Positions 32,701-44,515 of a stretch of 64,000 bases of DNA are shown here, one piece after another. The position numbers and the translations under genes were made by a program. How positions within the stretch are numbered: position 1 is the stretch's first letter; every line of letters starts with the position of its first letter. This stretch comes from Mugil cephalus. Taxonomy: Eukaryota > Chordata > Actinopteri > Mugiliformes > Mugilidae. Below the pieces are notes generated by a model, which made no database searches, was not told the DNA's origin, and saw nothing but the letters and a program-made list of their open reading frames with translations. The stretch lies in contig NC_061775.1 of NCBI RefSeq assembly GCF_022458985.1, positions 28,284,819 through 28,348,818 of the forward strand, read 5' to 3'.

Positions 32701-35700
32701 CTTGCTAGCTCTCTCCTCCGGCTAGCTCCCTCCTCCTGCTAGCTCTCTCCTCCTGCTAGCTCCCTCCTCCTGCTAGCTCTCTCCTCCTGCTAGCTCTCCC
32801 TCTGGCTAGCTCTCTCCTCCTGCTAGCTCTCTCCTCCTGCTAGCTCTCTCCTCCTGCTAGCTCTCTCCTCTGCTAGCTCTAGCTAGCTCTCTCCTCCTGC
32901 TAGCTCTCTCCTCTTGCTAGCTCTCTCCTCTTGTTAGCGTTTTCCTCCATGAACCAAACATGACGACAATATTCAGGAAAAAGCCTCAGTTATTTGGAAC
33001 CAGTCTAGTTTTACTTGGTCTAGAAACACGAGTTAAAACTGATCTATGGGCTGAAGTTTAGAAACAGAGACTCGTCTTAAAACGGTTGATGTGATTTGGA
33101 CTCTGCTGAAACCAAACCACGTTCAGGTAGACCAACAAAAATCCAGCCACAGCTGCCAGGAAAAGTGTTTGGGATGAAAAATGTGGCGCGGCCGTTTCCA
33201 GATAAGAGGCAGTTTAAGAGAAATGAGCTTGTGGTCGAGTCAACAGGAGAAAGTCATTACTACACGAATGCCTCAAAGCTCCTGCTTCCAATACAACAAC
33301 CAGCACAGAGACGAGCCTCAAAACCTCTGCAACCGAGTCATTAGCAGCAATGAGACCAAGATTGGAACGTTTTGGCCAAAACCATAAAGGTTCCATGTGG
33401 AGAGGAGTCAACCAGGCCTGTGATGAAAGGTTAAACCTTCCTACTGTGGATGTTTAAGCTACAGAGACACAGGAAACTGGGTCAGAACTGATGGTAAGAT
33501 GAACGCAGCACGTTATCAGAAACAAATACCAGAGGAACGTTTGCTCTCATCAGCCTGGAAGCTGCAAATAGGACGAAGTTGGACAACGATCCAGAACATA
33601 AGGCCAAGTGGACCGGTCCCTGGCTACAGGTTCTGGAGAGACCGTCTTAGTCTCCTGACTCCTCAAAACCTGCAGTTCATGCAACACGGCCCAAGAATTT
33701 ACAGGAACCGGAGGTTTTTAGCCAAGAAGAACGAGCAGCTCCACCATCGGAGGAAATAAAGAGCCTCGTCCACGGCTACGGGAAAGGAGGGAAGACATGG
33801 TCTTAAGAACCGGGCCAAGGAAACCACTGATGATCTGGGTGGTTTCTGTTGTCATTATAATTTATAAAGAGTAAATACAGTTGCTTGATAATAAATGGCT
33901 TCATCCAACCACTAACAATGAGTGAAAGGAAAGAAAAGAGTTTAGAGTGTTATCATTCATCTTCTCTGAAACGTGGCCAAAGAACAAAATAAACAAATAA
34001 CGTTTCAGCAGAAGAAACTTAAAGAGGGCTTCACATGTTCACAGGTTACATTTCTTTGATTTTATAGACATGTTTTCTCTTGTTTTTATTTATAACAAAT
34101 GTCTAGATTGTCTTTCTGTTCAACACTTTATGTTGCATTTCATGTATGAATTGTGCTCTATAAATAAACTTTATTATTATTTATAATAATTTTTTTGAGT
34201 AGTTTTTGACAAACTTTCTCCAATAATACTTTTCCAGCTCAGAAAACAATAAAAGGTATTTGGTGGAATGAATGTGTTTTAACTGGAAACACCTTGATGG
34301 TGATTAAAGTTTCTGAAGTTGTTCTGTAGGTTTTTAGTTCAGTGTTTCCAGAAAATGAGCAGGTTGTAAAACATTCTGAGTATGAGACGGGATCATGCGA
34401 TGGAGGTTTGACTTCAGCCGAGATAAAGGATGAAACATTTACCTGCAGACCACAGCAGCCCACAGCGTTCATGATGGACGCGTTGTGGATGACTCTGTAC
34501 GGTATCCCAGCATGCACTGCTCTCAGGACCAGGTCGCTGTGGGTGGTGGCTCTGCAGGACGAAACGTTCACGACGTCAATCATTTCAAACAACACAGGAA
34601 TAAAAACAGTCCAGCAAGAAACAGACACTGAACTCACCACATGTCACAACTGTATTAAATAGCATCAATTTACTAATTAACTCTAAGATACGACTTTATT
34701 TACCGTGACGCTGAGATGACACGGATGAGTTGGTACAGAAAGATCTATTATGTTCAGCAACAGTTTCATGTTTATGGCTTTTTCCTCACCGCAACTCTAA
34801 CATTTACTAAATATATTCATGTTAATTAGTTAATTACAACTAAAACATTAAAACTTTTTTATTAAAGCTTTTGCATAAATGTCACAATTTATTTCTTTTC
34901 TCTAATTTAAATGTAAAGGAGCATTTTTCCCTTTGTCTCCTTGACTCAAACTATGAAACTTCCTGTTTGTTTTGTTAGTTTTTATTCAGTTAACACAAAT
35001 AGTTTAGTATAAAGGACTGAGCTGTGAAATTATGAGACGCAAGTCATAAAACACTCACACAAATTTAAAGAAGAAAATAGATCTTATTTAAATTATTCTC
35101 TAAAAGTTCTCTCAAGCGTCTCATTATGGGAGTTACATCAAGAGACCAATGAAAGGAGATGGTGCAAACTCTTTCCCAAACTTTGTTTTAAAAGTTACAC
35201 ATACTGTTTTAACTTAACTTATAAAAAGTGTGTAAGAAATACCAAGATTTTTTTTCAAAGTATTTTTAAGCCACAGATGCTGGAATGTCCCACAGGCAGT
35301 GAAGTAGCCAGTAAAATTGAGGAACATCTTGACGTTTTCCTCAGATTATTGTGGTTCAGTGCTGGGTCAAACCTCAGAGTGACGTAAATGTTTAAGAGCC
35401 GCTGGGACAAAGAGAAGCAGCTCGTCTTTGGGGGAAAACCAACATGAATAAAATGGACAGAGCTGGCAGCGGAGAGAGCTGCTCTGTTATTAACTCTGAC
35501 AGGAATCTGGGGAAGCGAAGGCCAAGCTGCTCCGTGGTCGGCCGACTCAGCAAACCGTCCTGATATGTGGACAATGATGACGACAACTCACCCGAACGGG
35601 TCGCCCACCACCAGGAACGCCACATCAGTCACATCTGCGTCCTTCAGGATCTCGTCGGCTCCTTGTTCGACCAGATCTCTGTCAGCCAGGATCAGCTGCT

Positions 35701-38700
35701 TCCCATAGTATTCCTCCTAAAGAGTGGGCACGATGTTAGGATCATTCACTCGCTGTCGGAGCGTCACACGCAAAAGCACAACACAGGGTCTCTGCAGGTT
35801 TCAGCACGAGAAATTTAAGACTTTTTTACACCATTACGGGTTCAATTTTTACACCTGCACGAAAATTAGGAAAATCACAGAATTACTTTCACAACAACAA
35901 AACTAATGAGGAACTAATGATGAACAGAATCATAATAGGCTAATGAAGCGAATTTAAGACTAAATGTGATCTAAAACCTACAATGCAAAATATGCTTAAG
36001 ACTTTTTAAGGTCTTAAAATGGGATCATCAAATTTTAGACTTGAGACTTTTTAAAACCCTGATAACAAAGCTGCCAAAGAAGCTCTCACAGTACTTTTAA
36101 AACCACTAACACATTACTACAGTGGCTAATAAACTACCAAAACTATATAAAGATGCTAAAACTACAAACGCCAAGTGGTTAAAACTGGGAACGCGCATCC
36201 AAACTGTTAAAGTCCCAAGGAAACTAAAACATTACTAAAAAAAATGAATGCTTCTAAAACTCTGATAAAATATCTCTAAAAACAAAGCTACAAGTTTACA
36301 AAAATATCTGACAAAACTGATCAAATATTACTCTATACTACACTACACACACAACATAACGCTCCGATGATGCTAATACAGCTGCTAATATCCTGCTACA
36401 ACGGCTAACAACAACAAGCTAATAAAACATTAATAAAATATGTTACAACTATTAAAACATCACAAAAAGCGGCTACCTACTTCTAAAGCTACTAAATGCT
36501 GCTAGAATAGCTCAAAACATGTATCTAACACGTTAAAACATCACAAAAAGTGGCTATAAACTGCTAAAACTATTCAAATACCTACATGATCTCGCTGCTA
36601 AGATGCTAAAAATTATACAACAAGTAGTTCCGACCGAGCAATCTGATTGGTCAATGAGACATTTAGAACGTGCAACGTTACAGCGCGGCTGACTCATCAC
36701 TAAAAATATCGCTCCGCCAAGTCTGTGACACTGTCTCCGTCTCCATGGCAACGCGGTAACTGTCAGAGCCGGAGCAGGAAACGGCTGAAAAATACGCTAC
36801 AAAATCGGTCGGTTTGTTGTTAATTTCGGTTTATTTTGTTGGTAATTGTTGTACAATCGCAATATTACCCGAGAGGATGTGCTTAAACGTAATTTGAGCG
36901 CTGCACTGATGCTGTCCTACCCACAAAGTCTTGATGGACTTTGTGGGTAGGACAGCATCAGTGCAGAACTGCACATAGTCCAGGACATCATCCGTCCTGG
37001 ACTATGTGCAGTTCTGCACTGATGCTGTCCTACCCACAAAGTCCATCAAGGTGTTTCCCAACCAGAAACCATGGTGTGACAGCACAGTGCGGTCTCTACT
37101 CAAAGCTAGAGACGCAGCCTACAGGTCAGGTGACAGGCTGGCCTATAGCAGGGCCCGGAGGGAGCTGAAGAAGGGCATCCAGCAGGCCAAACACAGATAC
37201 AAACAGCGCATCGAGGAGCACTTCACCGACAACAACCCGCGTGAAATGTGGAGAGGCATCAGAACCATAACAGACTACAGGAACAGCAACCAGCAGTTCA
37301 ACCACGACCCCCTTCTGCCTGACACTTTAAACAGTTTCTTTGCACGCTTCGACACACCTGGCAGCAGAGAGACTGTCCAACCTCCACAGCCAGAGGAGCA
37401 GCCCCAGCCCCTCGTCCTGCAGCAACACCAGGTCAGCGCCACGCTGAGGAGGATCAACATCAGCAAAGCTGCAGGACCAGATAAGGTGTCAGGTCGGGTC
37501 CTAAAGCTGTGTGCCCATCAGCTAGCTGGAGTCTTCCTGGACATTTTCAACCTGTCCCTGCAGCTCGCTTCAGTTCCTGTCTGCCTCAAGTCCTCCATCA
37601 TTGTGCCGGTGCCAAAAAAATCCGCTGTCACCTGCCTCAACGATTATCGTCCTGTTGCTTTAACACCGGTAATCATGAAGTGCTTTGAGAGGATGGTCTT
37701 AAGTCACATCAAGGACGTTATCGCTGCTACTCTGGACAGACATCAGTTCGCCTACAGGGAGAACCGATCGACAGAGGACGCAGTCTCATTAGCACTGCAC
37801 ACGGCCCTGACTCACCTGGAGCATCCTAACACCTACGTCAGGATGTTATTTGTGGATTTCAGCTCAGCTTTCAACACTGTGATCCCAGACAAGCTGACGC
37901 TGAAACTCCACAACCTTGGACTGTCTGCCTCTCTGTGCTCATGGATTGGAGACTTTCTCACCCACAGGCCACAAGTGGTGAGAATTGGGGACCGTACATC
38001 ATCTACACTGGTCCTGAGCACAGGGACACCGCAGGGATGTGTGCTCAGCCCGGCCCTCTTCACCCTCTTCACACATGACTGCACTGCCGTTCACCCCACA
38101 AACATGGTTGTGAAGTTTGCAGATGACACCACCGTAGTGGGTCTCATATCGGACAACGACGAGACTCACTACAGAGAGGAGATCCAGCACCTGACAGGAT
38201 GGTGTTCAGACAACAACCTTGTCCTGAACACCAGCAAGACTAAGGAGATCATCGTGGACTTCAGGAGATCCAGGAGGAAGGAACACACCCCTCTCCTCAT
38301 TCATGGGGAGGAGGTGGAGCGGGTGGACAACATCAAGTTCCTTGGCATCCACATCACATCTGACCTCACTTGGTCCACGCATACATCTCACCTGGTGAAG
38401 AAGGCCCAACAAAGGCTCTTCTTCCTCAGGAAGCTGAAAAGGACTGGACTCTCCTCTCAGCTTCTGACAAACTTCTACAGAGCCACAATAGAGAGCATCC
38501 TCTGTCTGAGTGCAACAGTGTGGTATGGGAGCTGCACTGTACAGGACAGGAAGGACTTGGCCCGGGTGGTGAAAACCGCACAGGGGATTGTTGGGAGTCC
38601 TCTCCCACACCTGGACTCAATATATGACAGCCGGGTCCAAAAGAGGGCTGGCCGTATAGCTGCAGACCCCACCCACCCAGGCCACGAACTGTTTGTGCCT

Positions 38701-39608
38701 CTTCCCTCCAGGAAGAGGTTCAGGAATATAAAGACCAACACAAACAGACTGAGACACAGCTTCTTCCCCAGAGCTGTGAAATCCATCACCCCATCTCCTC
38801 ACATACCCCCCCATCCAGAGACTGAGTATTAAACCCCTGCAGATGCCAGATAGACTCTGATACTGCACTGCACCTTGTCTAAACATGCTGCTATACATGC
38901 AATATTCATACTGGTCACTTTAAATATGCTTGATTGCACTACTACCTCTCATCTCATCTTATTTTATTCTTAAATTCTATTTTTTTTTTTTTTTATTTTA
39001 ACTTGTTATTCTATTTTATATTTCCTATTCTATATTTATATTATTTATATATCTCAGGTCTGTACATTTATACCAAGAGCTGCTGAACAGAATTTCGTTG
39101 TGCCTTGCATAATGACAATAAAGATTCTTGATTCTTGATTCTTGATTCTTGATTCGGTGATGCTTGCGAACCACATCACCGTCGTGCTCAAATGACGTTA
39201 AGCAAACCCTCTCAGGTAATATTGCTTAAAACAAAACTTTGCAAAAGTGTTCAACACACACCCAATAAGAAAATCTAAAAATAATAAAACATTAAACATT
39301 AATAAAATATCAGTTAAATCTGCCAATTGCACATTGCTAAAGAAGCTAACGAAACATTCTTCTAAAATTAAAGCTTATACTGTTATGATATTATTTTACA
39401 ATCAAACCAACAACACTATATATATATACATGTGTGTGTGCGTGTGTGTATACATACATTACATTTTTATTTTATTTAAATGTCAGTTTTACTGACTTTG
39501 TGAAAACAGGTTTCAGTCCAGTTAGCAACGGGAGGCGGTGGCAGCGTTACCATGGAAACTAAAGTCATTTACGTTTAATGGGTTTCAGTTCCTCACATCT
39601 TTAACCCT

Positions 39609-39661
<53 letters not shown>

Positions 39662-40623
39662 TTTAAATCTGAGATTGTGTTAGGGTCAAATTACATTTTA
39701 CCTGTTTTTTATGGGGGCGTGGCTTCGTGACATCCTCAAGAACAGATATTTTAACACAACAAAACAATTGTTCACCATTTTAGTAAATTCTGAGGTCTGT
39801 GGTGCTGTGGGTCAAATATGACACACCAAGAACGTCAGAAATAGTTTCAGAATGCTCTGTCAATCAAATTTGGCTCAATTTACACTATTTTAAGTTGGAA
39901 ACGAGTGGCGTATTCAAAGATAACAGGTCTATTGGGCCAAACAATAACATATGAATGCAATGCATGTTCTTAATGTTGTATTTACAATGTATATATATTT
40001 TTGTATATTGTGTGTGTGTACGTTTTTTTATGCAACAAACATCGAGGTAACTTCTCTGTATGTACAAACATTCTTGGCAATAAAGTATTTTCCGATTCTG
40101 ATAACAAGTTAGATATGAAGTGAAAAACAACACTGAATAATGACCATTGCTCTTTTTTTGTTTGTTTGGGCTGAATTGAGTCATGTATCACTTTTGACCT
40201 GCTAACACAAGAGACGTGGACAGCGTTAACACATTATAAGTGTTAAACACATTATAAGTGTTAAACACATTATAAGTGTTAAAGCTACTGAATATGATCG
40301 CCAAGAAAGAAATGAAATGAATACAACTAATTTACTGACTCATGCATTCAACACGAATCCATATCCTGTGTGTTTGGGTCCATATAGGATGTTTTATCGT
40401 ATGTATGTTTAGATTTTTTTATTATTATTATTATTTTAGTTTCAGATTGTTTTTATATATATATATATATATTTTAGTCCGGACTCACCAGGGCTTCTTT
40501 GCCCACGGTCAGGATGGAGGTGTAGGCCTCCAGATAAACCCTGGAGCAGCGCTTCACCGCCTCCAGACCCTTCACCGTGATATCGGCGGCGTCTCCGAGT
40601 CCCAGGCCGATCAGATACAGCAT
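29740..40623 (-). CDS. dph5: Diphthine methyl ester synthase, complete
   Basis: Minus-strand exons in order: 40623-40489, 35716-35592, 34551-34443, 31605-31485, 30853-30814, 30740-30628, 29960-29740; 287 aa (human 285), phases all consistent. It starts [18 protein letters not shown] at 6-11 and VVGDPFG near 81-87 are the S-adenosylmethionine-site motifs of this methylase family, followed by [15 protein letters not shown]. The enzyme methylates the modified histidine of elongation factor 2 in the cytosol, a step of diphthamide synthesis. An upstream acceptor at about 40662-40664 implies a non-coding 5' exon farther right. Exon 6 ends in an acidic Glu-Glu-Gly tract coded by (GAGGAGGGG)n directly before its donor, and the short exon 5 uses a weaker GTTCGT donor. 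Intron 1 holds the L2 element and intron 3 a Tc1 relic. Tail-to-tail with slc30a7 as in human. Confidence 0.97.
30345..30475. repeat. Dispersed repeat, dph5 intron 6 copy
   Basis: CCCTTTGTCTCCTTGACTCA, then AACTATGA, TAGTTTAG(C/T)ATAAAGGACT and AAGTCATAAAA recur in the same order at 34925-35055 in dph5 intron 2. Two diverged copies of one unknown interspersed element; weaker matches (GTTTATGGCTTTTTC) extend to the left of both. Confidence 0.7.
32540..32935. repeat. 17-bp minisatellite in dph5 intron 3
   Basis: About 23 copies of CTCTCTCCTCCTGCTAG with CTCCCTCC and CTCTTG variants. Strongly pyrimidine-rich on the top strand and purine-rich on the transcribed dph5 sense strand. Confidence 0.97.
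33090..33795 (+). mobile_element. Tc1/mariner transposase relic (dph5 intron 3)
   Basis: Frame-broken but clear Tc1-like signatures in order: RSGRPTKI near 33126, [10 protein letters not shown] at about 33350, HVERSQPG at about 33395, [20 protein letters not shown] at about 33490, a QLGR-type segment, DPEHKAKW at about 33590, and LVHGYGK at about 33765. These match the order of Tc1 DDE transposases (SGRPTKI, DETKI, VEGKMN.A.Y, DNDPKH). Stops and frameshifts throughout mean it is dead; terminal repeats were not located. Confidence 0.85.
36060..36600. repeat. Degenerate CTAAAAC-rich region (dph5 intron 1)
   Basis: Words such as GCTAAAAC, ACTACTAAA, CATCACAAAAAGTGGCTA and AACACGTTAAAACATCAC recur irregularly. 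It appears to be an old tandem repeat that has lost register. No coding potential. Confidence 0.5.
36901..39156 (+). mobile_element. L2-clade LINE, 5'-truncated, with fold-back 5' end
   Basis: It contains an uninterrupted reverse-transcriptase ORF (37006-38832), a 3' UTR, AATGACAATAAAGATTCTTG and a short ATTCTTG tandem tail at 39125-39156, as in fish L2/CR1-type LINEs. The 5' end is abnormal: 36931-36986 is the reverse complement of 36994-37049, and 36901-36930 repeats the same bases in direct orientation. The endonuclease domain and ORF1 are missing. It lies in dph5 intron 1, antisense to dph5. Confidence 0.93.
37006..38832 (+). CDS. L2 LINE ORF2 fragment: reverse transcriptase
   Basis: 608 codons without a stop. 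It begins in the linker after the lost endonuclease domain, so the first ATG is probably not the native start. Reverse-transcriptase motifs in order: [72 protein letters not shown] (catalytic Asp in FVDFSSAF), [13 protein letters not shown] and FADDTTVVG (catalytic Asp pair), then [12 protein letters not shown] and the IKFLGIHI block. This is the order of the jockey/L2/CR1 group. The open frame and matching motifs suggest a fairly young copy, but without a 5' end it should not move by itself. Confidence 0.93.
   Translation: MQFCTDAVLPTKSIKVFPNQKPWCDSTVRSLLKARDAAYRSGDRLAYSRARRELKKGIQQAKHRYKQRIEEHFTDNNPREMWRGIRTITDYRNSNQQFNHDPLLPDTLNSFFARFDTPGSRETVQPPQPEEQPQPLVLQQHQVSATLRRINISKAAGPDKVSGRVLKLCAHQLAGVFLDIFNLSLQLASVPVCLKSSIIVPVPKKSAVTCLNDYRPVALTPVIMKCFERMVLSHIKDVIAATLDRHQFAYRENRSTEDAVSLALHTALTHLEHPNTYVRMLFVDFSSAFNTVIPDKLTLKLHNLGLSASLCSWIGDFLTHRPQVVRIGDRTSSTLVLSTGTPQGCVLSPALFTLFTHDCTAVHPTNMVVKFADDTTVVGLISDNDETHYREEIQHLTGWCSDNNLVLNTSKTKEIIVDFRRSRRKEHTPLLIHGEEVERVDNIKFLGIHITSDLTWSTHTSHLVKKAQQRLFFLRKLKRTGLSSQLLTNFYRATIESILCLSATVWYGSCTVQDRKDLARVVKTAQGIVGSPLPHLDSIYDSRVQKRAGRIAADPTHPGHELFVPLPSRKRFRNIKTNTNRLRHSFFPRAVKSITPSPHIPPHPETEY
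39609..39660. repeat. GATA tetranucleotide microsatellite
   Basis: Thirteen uninterrupted TAGA/GATA units in dph5 intron 1. Confidence 0.98.
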
Positions 40624-43261
40624 CTTCCCGGCCTCGGCCTCCACACAGAGTCGGTGTCACACTGAGGAAAACTAAACAAACTAAAAACCTCACGACATGA
40701 AGCTAAACACAGGTAAAAACACAGTTTTCCTTCCTTCACGTGTGCTCCCCCAGCACAGACTGGAATACGACCTGCCGTAAAATGTTTACACTTACGACAG
40801 CCACAACCGCGATACGTTCTTTTCTCCGGGAGACAGACGTGCCGCCAGACCCCATTGACAAATCTGCATATTTAAAAAAAATCCTTTCAAATAATCCAAA
40901 TATTTTGAAAATAAAACGTGACTCATGCATTTTTTCTGCGTTAACATGAACAAATTATTAATTCGGCGCAAATATAATAAAGGAATTCCCCACAGATTTC
41001 ACATACTCTATATTGAACAGGTGGATTTTAATCAGACTTTAAATATATTAGTTAAGACAGAATATTTTGAATTTCTTGAAATCTATATATGTAAATAAAA
41101 ATACATAATATTTAAACAGAGTCGTAATCTTCCATGGAATTAAATATAAATGGTCTTTGTGGATCTGTGAGGATGAATTCACCATTTAATTCAGTTTCTT
41201 GGTAAACATGAAGCTTTAAATTCAGACTGATGAAAAGAAAAACCCCTTTAAGTTCAAGTACTGAGTTCTGCAGATGTTTAATTTAGTCTTCAGTCTCAGT
41301 TCAAATACAGCCGACTTCTAGACTCTTAATTTCATGTTTTTCAGTATATTTCCATCCAGTCCGTGGACTGTGTTCACTGTTGCATTAAAGCATTTAGCAT
41401 CATCTAATGGTGCTGATTATACACTTCCTGATGTTTAGGTCTCTGTTCATGTTCTCAGCTCATTCATGCTCTGCTCCCATTCACATCATCAGAGTTAGTG
41501 ACCGAGACCCACGACTCTGATTATCTAATTACTTTTACATCAGTTTGTTTGTTTGTTTGTTTGTTTGATGAGAATTAAACTTCATAATAGATGTTTTGTG
41601 GAGGAGGAGAAATGTTCAGGTGTTTCGTGAAGAGGATAAACTTTGATGTGATTCTATTTGTGAACTCTCTCCATCTCTCTGTGCTGCCTTCTGGTTGGGC
41701 GGTGGTTTCCATGGCAACGGCGGTCGTGTGAAAGTAGTTGTGAATGAGTTGGTGGGAAAAAGCTATTTCTCCCTCGTTCGTCCCTTGTTGTGGTAAACAA
41801 GCCTCTCTCGGACCACGTGACGCCGCCCTCCATCCCCTTCACCCCTTCACCATCTGAACTGGGAACCAGCTAATGGCTGGATGGCTGGTGGGTTACATAA
41901 CGCCCCCCCTCTCTTTCCCTGGGGGAGGAGGCTGGGAGAGGATGGGGGAGGATTGTGAGGGGGGGGCCGTGGTCTCTTTTGTTGCTGTGTTTCAGGGTTT
42001 GTTCGGCTCCAGTCATCCAGAGAATCGACGCTCCGTCTACGTTAACCACTTTCTCTCCGGCCCTCGGATCCAGATCCAGGATCCAGATTCAGGCCACGTC
42101 CACACACGCACGAAAACGATTCGGTTTTCCGTGGCGTCTTTTCGAGTATTTCTCTGTAAATGTTGCAAAAACGCATCTAGAGAGGCTGTAGTCCACATCC
42201 CAGGCCTGTGGTGGCGCTGTTTCTGCTGGAGAACTCTGCCCAAAGAAGAAGAAGAGGCCGAGAAACTGTAAACAAACACACAGAGTCCAGATTAGCGTCT
42301 GTAATCCTTTTTATCTCGTGGTAGTGGTGGAGTTTATGGACCCAGACACCAACGAGGGTCAGTATCGGATGCAGTACCAGCACCAGCCTGTAGTCCATCG
42401 TTAGTGCTGTTATCGTTATGAGACGTCAAGGATTAGAGTGTCATCGTGTTCGTATCAGGCTGTTCACACATAAATGGACTCCGTATTTTTCTTTTTCACC
42501 CTGGGACCTGGATTTAAAAGGGGGCGGTTCCAGTCTCAGGAAGATCTGGATCTGTCACTGATGTCAGACAGAACCGTGCACCCTAAAACCAGATCTGGAT
42601 TGTGTCTGAACACCCTCAGATCCAGATCTAGATCCAGATCTAGATCCGGATTCTGACTCTTTCTTTCCAGTTCACTGTCAGGTTCATTCTTAATCCTCAG
42701 GACGTCTTTCACTTACAGACGTTCGTTACTGTGGAACATTCATATTTTCATTTACTAAAAACATCCACATCGTTAATTAATTCTAAGTTCAGACTGACGT
42801 CGTTTCTAAGACAAAGACTCATGTTACACATGTTCATCCCTCCAGACTCTTCGTTATTTCACTTCAACTAAGACGTTTACCTTGTTCGTCATGTTAATGT
42901 TGGTTATTGACTTTGTTTTTTGAAGGAAGGAAGGAAGGAAGGAAGGAAGGAAGGAAGGATGAACCAGGATGTTTCCATGTGAATCTCAGATCTGATCTGA
43001 GGTCAAAGTTCATTCACTGGATTCAGACAGAAACAGAATTAAAATGATAAAACGTCTGAGACGGATTAAAAGTGTTTATGTTTAATCTGACCTCAGATCA
43101 GCTGAAGTCACTTCCTTCCTTCCTTCCTTCCTTCCTTCCTTCCTTCCTTCCTTCCTTCCTAATTTAATTTTAATTGGATCTTTTCCTGGAAACTGAATCT
43201 TTATGCAACAAGTTACACAACAGAGGGAGAGGTGGGAGGACGGGATGAATCCTGGAGAAGG

Positions 43262-43372
43262 GGGGTGAGGAGGGTGAGGAGGGTGAGGAGGGTGAGGAGG
43301 AGGGTGAGGAGGGTGAGGAGGGGTGAGGAGGGTGAGGAGGGTGAGGAGGAGGGTGAGGAGGGTGAGGAGGCC
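43262..43372. repeat. GAGGAGGGT minisatellite
   Basis: About 12 copies of a 9-12 bp unit, GAGGAGGGT, all purine plus T on the top strand, so G-rich and possibly able to form G-quadruplex or triplex. Nearby GGAA (42926) and TTCC (43112) arrays face each other as inverted tetranucleotide tracts. Confidence 0.95.
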
Positions 43373-43887
43373 TTGCTCTCTTTGTGGCTCCCATAGAACC
43401 ATCTCCAATTACAGGACAAAGGGAACTCATTCAGGCTCCAACTCTGGAGCTTTACATGTCTAATGAGCTGAATGCTAAGAGGACACCCCCCCCCCCCCCC
43501 CCCCCCCCCCCAAAACCCCCCCACCACCACCACCCAGGATAGAGACCCAGGACTAAGACCAAGACCAAGACCAAGAACTAAGACCAGGGACTAGCACAGA
43601 CCAAGTCCCCACAACAATAGTAAAACACACAGCGTTAAACTTCCTGAGCCGCCATCTTTTCTCCTCCTCCTCCTCCTTCTCCTGCTCCTCCTCTACTCCT
43701 TCCCTCTCCTTCCCTCCCCTTTCCTCCTCCTCCCCCCACCTTCCACCCCCTCCTCCTCCATTCCTCCCTCTCCTTCTCAGGAAGTCCGTGAGGAAGAAGC
43801 TGGCTAATGTTTTCCGGTCCAAACCATAATTACAGGCTGCAGATGTTCAGCAGTTAAAGTCTCACTGCAGCAGAATGTTAGAGGCCA

Positions 43888-43995
43888 GCAGGACCAGGAC
43901 CAGGACCAGGACCGGCACCGAGACCAGGACCAGGACCGGGACCGGCACCGGGACCAGGACCAGGACCGGGACCGGGACCGGGACCAGGACTAGAA
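43888..43995. repeat. GGACCAGGACCGGGACC minisatellite
   Basis: Six-base GGACCA and GGACCG units repeated about 18 times. It shares the GGACC core with arrays in slc30a7 and zbtb37. Confidence 0.95.
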
Positions 43996-44029
43996 CCAGA
44001 ACTCAACCCTGAAGAGTGATTCTGTAGAA

Positions 44030-44515
44030 CATGTTCAAGTGGAATCATCATCGATCTGAATCTGGATCTGAATGAACTGTCAGGACCTTTAAGTGTTTTT
44101 TATTATTAATCATTTAAATCCTTGATTATCACAATAATTTGTTCAGAAATGACACAAAATGATCCTTTAAGTCTAATATAATTATTAAACTAAATCTCTC
44201 CCTTTATTTCGCTTCTTTCAAAGTGTTCAAAATTATCACTTAACAACAGATATAAAAGGTTCAAGCAGCGTTTAGTTTAGTTTAGTTTAGGAAGCAACCG
44301 ACAACAAACCTCCTCCTCTCTGCGTTTTGTTTTCCATGAGTTTTCATGTCTTTCACTAAAATCTGCTGTCGTTTCATTTTCAGTCTGATTTGTATCATCA
44401 GCAGCTTTTAGACAAACGCAGTCACATCGACTCTTTAGTGAAACTACTGGAAGTATCGATCTGTGTCACTAATATCGATACCAACGTCGGTATCAATATT
44501 CGTGACATTTCACCA
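44030..44515 (+). mobile_element. Non-autonomous repeat element, copy B
   Basis: It shares AAAATTATCACTTAACAACA, GTTTAGTTTAGGAAG and TTTTAGACAAACGCAGTCAC with 21835-22405, in the same orientation and order. This copy keeps the right end, ATATCGATACCAACGTCGG TATC-like sequence, while copy A keeps the left one. Farther right, 44845-44965 (CTCTCAGGTCTTTAACTG, TTCTTTTAGTTCAGTCACA, GGTCCCAGTGATT) matches 20130-20265, a second family shared between the same two places. Confidence 0.6.

Larger units (their letters stand above)
36859..39225. mobile_element. Inverted-repeat (fold-back) element split by the L2 insertion
   Basis: The left arm 36859-36899 (GCAATATTACCCGAGAGG...AATTTGAGC) matches the reverse complement of 39186-39225 (GCAATATTACCTGAGAGG...CATTTGAGC) at about 36 of 41 positions. 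Inside the right arm a small hairpin, CGGTGATG...CATCACCG, lies at 39155-39181. The L2 sits between the arms. This fits a small terminal-inverted-repeat DNA element hit by a LINE; no target duplication was clear. Confidence 0.65.
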
